DNA from: a virus
DNA length: 21,083 nt
Reading direction: 5' to 3' (one strand)
IMG/VR virus record: IMGVR_UViG_3300027306_000018
Span: 1 to 21,083 of that record
The translations under genes were made by a program, and so were the position numbers. A model generated the notes under the pieces. The model was not told the origin of the DNA. It did no database searches and saw only the letters and a program-made list of their open reading frames with translations. Below are positions 15,048-21,083 of this stretch, piece by piece. How positions within the stretch are numbered: the stretch's first letter is position 1; each line of letters begins with the position of its first letter.

Positions 15048-15165
15048 GGGGCTCTCCTTTGACTGTGGGTTGAGGTACTGGCATTTGTCGTGTCTCGCCA
15101 CGACCAGCGAACTGAGAATGTGTCGTCATCTCGCACGATGGGAGCGAGTGTAATCTACTTTTTAC
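15048..15165 (-). promoter_or_regulatory. Capsid gene leader and possible promoter region
   Basis: A 118-nt non-coding stretch between the terminator and the capsid ATG. From the distal end it holds an AT-rich patch with inverted repeat GTGTAA-N8-TTACAC (plus 15148-15153 and 15162-15167), a small hairpin TCGTG-GCGAGA-CACGA (15088-15103) and the SD AAAGGAG. Because the terminator cuts the upstream transcript, a promoter is expected here, and the AT-rich patch (TAGATT, TACACT) is the best candidate. I could not find a convincing -35/-10 pair. The inverted repeat could be an operator; this is inference. Confidence 0.4.
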
Positions 15166-15167
15166 AC

Positions 15168-15200
15168 AAAAGAGAACAGCCCGCGGTGCGGGCTGTTCTT
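15168..15200 (-). terminator. Rho-independent terminator after the tailspike gene
   Basis: On the minus strand GAACAGCCCGC-ACC-GCGGGCTGTTC is a perfect 11-bp GC-rich stem (plus arms 15174-15184 and 15188-15198; an A-T pair extends it to 12). It is followed at once by TCTTTTGTG. This is a textbook intrinsic terminator, 15 nt after the tailspike stop codon. It would end the portal-scaffold-tailspike transcript before the capsid gene. Confidence 0.88.
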
Positions 15201-15213
15201 ACTCAGCAACGGA

Positions 15214-17913
15214 TCACGCGAAGTACGCGAGAGCGCCGCCCTTTTGCACCCAGCTCGATCCGTTGTAGACAAAGCGCGTGCTGCCGGTGGAGCCGGCGGC
15301 GGCTGTACCGTCGTTCGCCTTCTTGAACACCTCGTTCCACGTTACCGTCACCGCCCCGCCGGCCGGGTGCACGATGGTGATGTCCAGTTCGTCGCCTTTA
15401 CGTGCAGACGTGGGCGCGTTGATGGTCAGGTTTGCGCTGGGCTGCAAGATGATCTTGCGGCTCGCCAACATGCTGTGCGTCACGGACGCCGCTTTGTATA
15501 CACGCGTGTCGCACGTGATACCCAGGGTGTTCGTCACCGACAAGATGGGTAGGCCCATCACGTTCGTGCTCAGTGGCGTGATAACGCCGCTGAGGTCGCT
15601 GTCTTTGATGATCAGTCCGTTCCCGCGCACCGGCGAAGGCGATGCTGCGCCGATGCCGTACGACGACGCTCCACCGCGAATCGTGACTCGTTCCAGAGTG
15701 ACCGTGTTCTGCGTCAGCGCCGTGCGGCCAGGGGTCGTGACGGTAGCTCCGCGCAGACCGACGATCTCGTTGTTGAAGTCCTTGAGGTAGATGGTCGTGT
15801 CGCCGAACATCTTGTAGATCCAGTAGTACCCGTCGAGTGAGCCCCCGCCGGACAACACGTTGTCGAAGATGCCGACATAGTCACCGACGCGCCACCCGAT
15901 CGCGGGCGTACCGATCGGGCACTCGTAGTTGCCGAAGCCGTCCACGGTATCAGTCGCCGTCACGAAAACGTGCTCTTGCCAGTAATTGCCGTTGAACGCG
16001 AAGTTGACGGCTGCGCAGTCCACCTGAACGCCCTCGAGCAGGCAATCGCGCAAGATGGTATTGCGCGCGTTGGCCAAGGCCACGTGGCCTACCACGCCTG
16101 ACACGTTCGCATTGCTGACGAGGTGCCCAGAGATGCAGTTGTCGCGGGTCTTGTGCACCGTCGACGAGTTCACGATCTGAACACCGCCGTTACCCGGCAT
16201 GTTCTGGCAGTTGACCGTCGTCTGCGTGCCCTGGACGTCCTGCAGATACCCAACGCCGAAGCGGGTTGCCGAGCCAGTCGTGTCGTTGATGGTGACGCTG
16301 GCTTCGATCGACGTGTCCATCGTGCCGACGTTCGTCACGCCGAACGCGTTCACGCCGGAGTGAGTCAGTTCGAGGAACAACTGGCAACCAGAGCCGGTGC
16401 CGCCCGTGGGCAGGTTGGGGGTGGATGGCAGAGCGGTGTACTTGCCGCGCGAGATGGGGCGCACTGCCTCGACCTCGCCGTTGGGGCCGACCTGCGTGAC
16501 GCGGAACACGGCCGCTTCTTGCACAGAGCCGCCCGCTAGCGTCAAGTCGTCGCCGACGGTGTATCCGGTACCCGACGACACGTGGATCAGCTGACCGGAC
16601 GTCCAGGGGGCAAAAGCCGTGCTGTCCAGGCCCACAGTACTGCGGTAAGCGATGTCACTCAGGCCGAAGGTGTTGGCCGTGGGGATACGGACTTGGTAGA
16701 AACCCGTCAAGTTCTGCATACCGCTGGACGGAATGCCGATGAACGTGACCACTTTGCCCGTGGTCAATCCGTGCCCGTTGAGCGAGACGATGGCCTCGCT
16801 GGCGAGCGACACAGCCGAGGGCGAGCCGATCAGCGTGCCGGGTACCGCCGAATACACCCCGGTCCCATCGGTCCCGATGTCCAGATCGGCCTTCACGTGA
16901 ACGTCGCGCAGGTCCGCGATGACGCTGGTGTCGGGTGTGGCGTGGTTGATGAACGCCACGCCGCCGTTGCGCAGCTGACCGACACGGCCCGTGAACGACA
17001 CGCGCCCGCCGGACACGCGCCCGGTCTTCGTGTACCCCAGCTCGGCGGCAAAGGGCTTGGTCGCCGGCACGTACACCTTGCAGCCCATGCCGCGCGTACC
17101 AAGTGCCGACACGCCGACGGCCGAGAAGTTTTTGAGTCCCTGATCGTCGTAGTACTCGGTCGCCGTGATGCGGTCGTCACCGAAGGCCAAGCAGTCGTCG
17201 CCGGCTTCGATGTACCCGCCGATCACGTGGATGTTCTCGCCGAACAGGATGTGCAGGCCGTCTTGGAACACACGAGTGGCGCCCAGGATCGTCGGGTTCA
17301 CGATCGAGATGTTCTTGCCGCCGATGCGCGTGGACCAGTTCAGCGACCACAGGCCGGCGATGAGCGTCACGTCTTTGATCAGCAGGTTCTCGACGTTGAA
17401 GTACTCCATGATGGACAAATAGTCCTTGTTCGCAGAGTCCAGCGTGATGTCTTCGAGGCCCATGTAGCGTGCTGAGCCGTACCAACTGCCGTTCTTCTTG
17501 TTCCACTTGGCGCGGATGACTGACGACAACGGGCTGGTGAACAACCCGTTGTTGACATAGGCGGCGTTGGCTGTCTTGATCAGCGTGGTGCCATTGCCCT
17601 TGATGTGGATGAACTCCGGGTGCCACAGGCCGCTCACGAGGTACGGCGCTTGCCCGTACAGCTCGACAGTGCGGCGGCGCTTGGAGGCAGCAGCCTCCGC
17701 CCCCATGGTGTCCAGAAAGTCTTGCAGGATCGCGGTGTCGTCGTTGCCGCTCGGCTTGGGTGCGGCAAATGCCGCACCCGACGACACATCCGGCACCCAC
17801 CCGGCGCCCTCGTAGTAGACCCACGCCGAGCCGTCGCCCATGCTGATGGTGTCACCCGTTTTGTAGCCTGGGAGGTTGGAAGGGGAGGTAACGAGGTTCG
17901 AGGTGTAGTGCAC
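15214..17913 (-). CDS. Beta-helix tailspike with GH28-like motifs
   Basis: An 899-residue protein starting at GTG 17913 (SD CGGAGA). Residues 1-45 form a short N-terminal module (GDGSAWVYYEGAGWV) that could attach to the virion. From ~57 a pectate-lyase-like parallel beta-helix begins (NDDTAILQDFLD, FIHIKGNGTTLIKT, ENLLIKDVTLI, KNISIVNPTIL). FQDGLH at 216-221 and GDDCLAF at 238-244 resemble two conserved polygalacturonase (GH28) motifs, giving D218, D239 and D240 as candidate catalytic residues. The last ~80 residues form a beta-sandwich ending GSSWVQKGG. It likely binds and cleaves a host surface polysaccharide. It sits between scaffold-side genes and the capsid gene, followed by a terminator, which suggests an inserted module. 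Fold confident; enzyme activity plausible. Confidence 0.85.
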   Translation of the reverse strand: MHYTSNLVTSPSNLPGYKTGDTISMGDGSAWVYYEGAGWVPDVSSGAAFAAPKPSGNDDTAILQDFLDTMGAEAAASKRRRTVELYGQAPYLVSGLWHPEFIHIKGNGTTLIKTANAAYVNNGLFTSPLSSVIRAKWNKKNGSWYGSARYMGLEDITLDSANKDYLSIMEYFNVENLLIKDVTLIAGLWSLNWSTRIGGKNISIVNPTILGATRVFQDGLHILFGENIHVIGGYIEAGDDCLAFGDDRITATEYYDDQGLKNFSAVGVSALGTRGMGCKVYVPATKPFAAELGYTKTGRVSGGRVSFTGRVGQLRNGGVAFINHATPDTSVIADLRDVHVKADLDIGTDGTGVYSAVPGTLIGSPSAVSLASEAIVSLNGHGLTTGKVVTFIGIPSSGMQNLTGFYQVRIPTANTFGLSDIAYRSTVGLDSTAFAPWTSGQLIHVSSGTGYTVGDDLTLAGGSVQEAAVFRVTQVGPNGEVEAVRPISRGKYTALPSTPNLPTGGTGSGCQLFLELTHSGVNAFGVTNVGTMDTSIEASVTINDTTGSATRFGVGYLQDVQGTQTTVNCQNMPGNGGVQIVNSSTVHKTRDNCISGHLVSNANVSGVVGHVALANARNTILRDCLLEGVQVDCAAVNFAFNGNYWQEHVFVTATDTVDGFGNYECPIGTPAIGWRVGDYVGIFDNVLSGGGSLDGYYWIYKMFGDTTIYLKDFNNEIVGLRGATVTTPGRTALTQNTVTLERVTIRGGASSYGIGAASPSPVRGNGLIIKDSDLSGVITPLSTNVMGLPILSVTNTLGITCDTRVYKAASVTHSMLASRKIILQPSANLTINAPTSARKGDELDITIVHPAGGAVTVTWNEVFKKANDGTAAAGSTGSTRFVYNGSSWVQKGGALAYFA

Positions 17914-17928
17914 GGTGGTCTCCGAGAG

Positions 17929-18270
17929 TTAGGTGGCGTGGGTTCCTTCAACCCCACGTGCGATGCGGTCCTTGGTACGCGACTCGAGGGCCTGTGCGGC
18001 CAGCTCGATGTGGTTGATCGCGCGCTGGTTTTCAGCGCACGGGAACTTGCCGTTGAGCACCTTCATGCGGTGCGCCAGCACAGCGAGCAGAGCCTCGTTG
18101 GTCAGGCCATTGACGCCGGCCTCCTTGATCGGACCGAGCTGGAACGCCAAGCGGAAGGTGGAACGCCCGGCATGGACGTCGTACACGTGCCCCTCGACGT
18201 TGGTGCCATCGGACATGCCGGAAATCGCGTTCACATAGACGCCGTTGTGATCTGTGTGGATGCGGGTCAT
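17929..18270 (-). CDS. Acb2/Tad1-hairpin-like protein (possible anti-CBASS/anti-Thoeris sponge)
   Basis: A 113-residue protein. Residues ~28-48 are beta (HVYDVHAGRSTFRLAFQLG). GPIKEAGVNG (46-55) leads into a helix NEALLAVLAHRMKVLNG. A second helix (AENQRAINHIELAAQALESR) ends with the signature RTKDRIARGVEGT (98-110). The 'GPIxExGVNG..NExLLAV.. N..A...LE.A...L..RT..R..RGVEGT' pattern matches what I recall of the phage Acb2/Tad1 hairpin domain, whose members sequester cyclic oligonucleotides (CBASS) or gcADPR (Thoeris). It begins 2 nt after the scaffold stop with a GGAGG SD, inside the structural operon. The family call is recollection; the ligand is unknown. A simple structural role is the alternative. 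Confidence 0.65.
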   Translation of the reverse strand: MTRIHTDHNGVYVNAISGMSDGTNVEGHVYDVHAGRSTFRLAFQLGPIKEAGVNGLTNEALLAVLAHRMKVLNGKFPCAENQRAINHIELAAQALESRTKDRIARGVEGTHAT

Positions 18271-18272
18271 GC

Positions 18273-19310
18273 TCAGGCCTCCAGTTCATCGCCGCGCATG
18301 GCAGCCAGGGTCTTGTCGTCGAGCTTCATGAAGTCGTCCTGCGACATCTTGAGCACGTCCTTCGCGCTGATCTGGCCGCCGAGCTTGTCGTGGTCTTGGC
18401 CAACCTTCGTCGTCGCCGGAGGCTGTTTGCCGGCCACGTCAGCGTTTTTCTTGCGCTGCTCGAGGGCGCGCGCTTCCGCCTTGGCCTTGGCCGCGTCTTC
18501 CGCGCTGACGCGCGGGGTGGCCTCTGCCGCGACTTCCTGGGCCTTCGTCTTCGGCGGCATGACGAGCTTGATGGCCTTCTGCAGCGCCTGGGAGGGGGTG
18601 TAGCCGGTCGCTTGGTACGCGGCCTTGAGTTCCAGCACTTCGGCGGTCTTCGTCTTGTCGAAGTCGGTGTGCTCAGGGTTCAGCTGCGGGTAGGCCTCTT
18701 CCATCCGCTCAACCAGGGTGTCGTAGCGCACGCGCTCGACGGCGCGCGCCTCGGCGGCCTGGATGTCCATGGTCATGCGCTTGGAGCTGATGTCGCGGTC
18801 CATCATGCGGATTTCGCGCATGAGCGTGTTGGCCTTGTCCACCTCACCGTCGGTCACAGCCTTGTTGTACTCGGCCTCCTTGGAGATGAGCTTGTCTTCG
18901 AGCTGGGTGATCTCGTCGTTGGTCGCGGCGACCTGCTGGCCCTGCTGGAACTTCGAGAGCTGCTGCTCCAAGGCCTCGCGACGGCCGCGCTCAGCCTCGA
19001 GGATTTCCTTGTGACGGCTGAGCGGGATGCGCGCGTCGGCCTTCGTGGCCTTGCCGTCACTGCCTTTGTCCGGGTTGTCCGGGTCCACGTCATCTTCGTC
19101 CCCGCCGGTACGCAGAGACGCATCGGTCGTGGAGGCGTCCGACTTGGTGTCGGCCTGCGTGGCGTCGGGCTTGACGTCAGGCTTCTTGACTTCGTCCTCC
19201 GTGGACACCCAGTCATCGCCGCGGTCGACCGCGCCGCCGCCAGCACCGCCTTGGTCGGCGGAGTCTGCGGGCTTCATGTAACGCTTGAACATCCAGTGCA
19301 GCTTGATCAT
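18273..19310 (-). CDS. Capsid scaffolding protein
   Basis: A 345-residue, very hydrophilic protein. Residues ~15-95 are acidic and Lys/Asp/Thr-rich (TGGDEDDVDPDNPDKGSDG), probably disordered. Residues ~97-245 are long charged helices (RHKEILEAERGRREALEQQL, then EITQLEDKLISKEAEYNKAV). A second Ala/Lys/Glu-rich helix and a C-terminal helix (ISAKDVLKMSQDDFMKLDDKT) follow, the latter suited to binding capsid subunits. Composition, coiled coil and position directly after the portal fit a scaffold, which guides capsid assembly and leaves before or during DNA packaging. ATG 19310 overlaps the portal stop as ATGA, with an AAGGA SD inside the portal gene. No protease motif is visible. Confidence 0.82.
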   Translation of the reverse strand: MIKLHWMFKRYMKPADSADQGGAGGGAVDRGDDWVSTEDEVKKPDVKPDATQADTKSDASTTDASLRTGGDEDDVDPDNPDKGSDGKATKADARIPLSRHKEILEAERGRREALEQQLSKFQQGQQVAATNDEITQLEDKLISKEAEYNKAVTDGEVDKANTLMREIRMMDRDISSKRMTMDIQAAEARAVERVRYDTLVERMEEAYPQLNPEHTDFDKTKTAEVLELKAAYQATGYTPSQALQKAIKLVMPPKTKAQEVAAEATPRVSAEDAAKAKAEARALEQRKKNADVAGKQPPATTKVGQDHDKLGGQISAKDVLKMSQDDFMKLDDKTLAAMRGDELEA

Positions 19311-21083
19311 GCTGTTTCCTTCGGGTTGGTGGGTTGAGGTTGGTTGGCTTGCTTCACGGACACGGCGCGCTGAACTGCGGCGTCTTGTTCGCGAATACGG
19401 GCGTTCTGGTGCGCCTCCATCTGGCGCAGCCCGAACTCGAACTGCATTTTGCGCTCTTCCATGCTCATTTCGTGCTGGAACTTCTTCTCGCTCAGCGCGA
19501 TGTCGGCCTGCACCTTCATCACCTGAGCTTGAGCGCCGTTGTCTTCAGGGGGCGTAGCCGCCTCCTTCTCAGCCAGGATGCCCTCTTTGCGGGCCTTGGC
19601 GTGCTTGAGTCCTGCATCAGCCTGCTTGCCAGCTGCCTCTGCTTCAGTCTTGGCGACTTCGGCCTGCTGCCCGCGCATGGCGAGTGCACGCTGTGCCTGG
19701 GCTTCAGGGCTGTTGGCAGCCTCGGACATCTTCTTGATGATCTCACGCTTGCCGATCAGGCGGCTGTTCTCGATCAGCGTCTCGTCGGGGATGGCGACGC
19801 CGAGTTCTTTCAGCGCGACCGCCTGATCGAACTGGCTGTCTTCCAGGGTCTCGCGCTGCGGCACGCTCGATGTGACGGTGTCGTACTCACCGAGCATCAG
19901 GTCGTTCACGACGGTGCCGTCAGGGCTCATGCCGTTGATGGTGAACGTCTCTTCTTCGCCGGTGAGCTTGTCCTTGGTGATCGTCAGGATGCGTTCCTCG
20001 GTGTAGAACGCCTGCACGAGGTCAAGGATGTTGCGGGCCAGGACGAAGTCCGTGCGCGTCAGGCTGTCCAGCGGCTTGACGAAATTCGTGCTGCCCGCTT
20101 GGCGCTTCGCCTGGATCGCCTTGGCGGCCACGTCGGCGCGGTCCTGCCCCTGCATGCTGTCCGACACGCCAGAGATGCCCTTGAGGTGCTCTTCGGCCTT
20201 GTAGCTGATGCGGTCCAGGCCCTGCGGCACTTGGTTTGGCTGGATCTTGACCAGATCCTTGTCCGGGTCGCCGTTGACCTCGACCACGAGACCGGTCTCG
20301 GCGCCACGCTGCTCGAGCTCTTCGGCGCTCATGTTCACCAGGGCGCCGGCCTTGGCCTTCCAGCCGCTGTTCGCCGTGGTGTTGACGACGTGCAACTCCT
20401 GGCTCGAGACCTTGTTGAGCAGCTCCTGCGGCCCGATCAAGTTCTCAACGAGGCCGATGGTCGTGCCGTGGCGGAAGAACGGGAAGAACGGCACCACGGT
20501 GAAGTGCTTGTACGGGCTCCAGTCATCATGCAGCACGACGTTGTCGGCGATGACGGTCCAGCGGATTCGGTGAACCAGCTTCGGCACAACCTTGAAGCCA
20601 AACTTCTCCACGAACCACGCGATGCGGTCGCGATCGAAGTCAGCCGGAACGGCACGCATATCGCCTGTCGTGGGGTCCACGAAGTGCTTCTGCTTGTCCA
20701 GCTTGCGGTACTGACGTTCGATGAGGCGGATGTTACGCATCACGCTCGACTCATCGTACGTGCCGTTGTACATCGGGTTGAAGCGATCGCCAAAACGGTC
20801 GCGAGTGGACTGGATGCTGTCGTACCCGTACGGAAAGAAGCTTTGCTCGCGGTTGCGCAGAATTTCAGCGTCTTCCTTGTTGTACAGCACCGCGATGTCG
20901 TCAGCCGTCACCCACTTGGTCGTGAAGACCTCGTTCCACGTGTCGGGGTCGTACTGCTCGCCGTCCGGGTCGACGATCACGTTCTTGGGGTTCAGGTTCT
21001 CGATGACGACTTCGCCCTGCAGGCTGTCGTTGAACCCGATGCGCACGTCGAGGAACCCGCGCGACGTGATGATCCCGTCGGCG
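19307..21083 (-). CDS. Portal protein, P22-like, 5'-truncated
   Basis: The open frame continues past the right edge, so the N-terminus is missing; 591 residues are visible. An internal GTG at 21046 is not the start, because the in-frame upstream codons read ADGIITSRGFLD, a typical portal segment. Next come VRIGFNDSLQGEVVIENLNP and VIVDPDGEQYDPDTWNEVF, then a wing/stem-like region with FFPFFRHGTTIGLVENLIGPQ, SSQELHVVNT and SGVSDSMQGQDR. These are the hallmarks of P22-type portals (dodecameric DNA gate at the packaging vertex). The last ~150 residues are a charged coiled coil (EVAKTEAEAAGKQADAGLKH, then MSMEERKMQFEFGLRQMEAH), suggesting a helical barrel. It overlaps the scaffold gene by 4 nt; the terminase is presumably just outside the window. 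Confidence 0.88.
   Translation of the reverse strand, partial: ADGIITSRGFLDVRIGFNDSLQGEVVIENLNPKNVIVDPDGEQYDPDTWNEVFTTKWVTADDIAVLYNKEDAEILRNREQSFFPYGYDSIQSTRDRFGDRFNPMYNGTYDESSVMRNIRLIERQYRKLDKQKHFVDPTTGDMRAVPADFDRDRIAWFVEKFGFKVVPKLVHRIRWTVIADNVVLHDDWSPYKHFTVVPFFPFFRHGTTIGLVENLIGPQELLNKVSSQELHVVNTTANSGWKAKAGALVNMSAEELEQRGAETGLVVEVNGDPDKDLVKIQPNQVPQGLDRISYKAEEHLKGISGVSDSMQGQDRADVAAKAIQAKRQAGSTNFVKPLDSLTRTDFVLARNILDLVQAFYTEERILTITKDKLTGEEETFTINGMSPDGTVVNDLMLGEYDTVTSSVPQRETLEDSQFDQAVALKELGVAIPDETLIENSRLIGKREIIKKMSEAANSPEAQAQRALAMRGQQAEVAKTEAEAAGKQADAGLKHAKARKEGILAEKEAATPPEDNGAQAQVMKVQADIALSEKKFQHEMSMEERKMQFEFGLRQMEAHQNARIREQDAAVQRAVSVKQANQPQPTNPKETA

Noticed and set aside
13890-15062. Plus-strand 390-codon open frame opposite the capsid gene
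   Set aside because: It is antisense to a well-supported gene, has low-complexity Gly/Val/Ala/Arg composition, no SD and no recognisable family; GC-rich codon bias creates such frames.
15048-15101. Upstream GTG start for the capsid protein
   Set aside because: It adds 18 residues with no SD, whereas ATG 15047 has a perfect AAAGGAG at correct spacing and the family-like N-terminus.
15135-15180. Sigma-70 promoter for the capsid gene
   Set aside because: Candidates such as TAGATT or TACACT have no acceptable -35 at 16-18 nt; only a possible regulatory region is listed.
1-21083. tRNA genes, CRISPR arrays, insertion sequences, integration sites
   Set aside because: Intergenic gaps are too short or do not show cloverleaf, spaced direct-repeat or terminal inverted-repeat structure, and no related proteins are encoded.

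Overview
The window is a late (virion and lysis) region of a tailed bacteriophage or prophage. Every convincing gene lies on the minus strand, so transcription runs from the right edge to the left edge. Genes are packed with ATGA, GTGA or TGATG overlaps, or with short gaps that hold AAGGAG-type Shine-Dalgarno (SD) sequences. The DNA is GC-rich and the proteins resemble those of podovirus-like phages of GC-rich proteobacteria; a Burkholderiales-type host is plausible but nothing here proves it. There are no integration, replication, CRISPR, tRNA or IS genes in the window.

Head module (21083 to 12360): a 5'-truncated P22-like portal, an acidic coiled-coil scaffold, a 113-residue protein resembling the Acb2/Tad1 hairpin family (phage sponges for defence signalling nucleotides), an 899-residue beta-helix tailspike with GH28-like motifs, a strong intrinsic terminator, an N4-gp56-type major capsid protein, a putative decoration protein, a small unknown protein and a head-tail adaptor. 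The tailspike and the putative anti-defence gene sit between scaffold and capsid, an unusual place for cargo. Perfect hairpins fill both gaps flanking the decoration gene.

Middle (12348 to 9607): an SGNH/GDSL hydrolase with a C-terminal beta domain, probably a glycan O-deacylase on the virion, then a compact lysis cassette. The cassette is a holin, a SAR endolysin (GH24), an Rz spanin and an Rz1 lipoprotein gene embedded in Rz. Holin-endolysin and endolysin-Rz are joined by GTGA overlaps.

Tail module (9606 to 1): a 125-nt intergenic stretch that can fold into several hairpins, followed by an SD-less gene for a nozzle/stabiliser-like protein. Next come two small all-beta proteins, a pair of lectin-like proteins that look like one ancestral two-domain protein split by an ATGA junction, a BNR/Asp-box beta-propeller protein, and a 622-residue tail protein with seven ~20-residue repeats. 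A helical virion-associated protein and a truncated Ala/Gly/Pro-rich protein end the window.

The most interesting points are the Acb2/Tad1-like gene inside the structural operon, the split lectin pair, the tandem [M/L]xxL repeats, the structured RNA leader at 9482-9606, and the terminator/hairpin arrangement around the capsid genes. Calls rest on reading motifs and gene order by eye; no database search was run.
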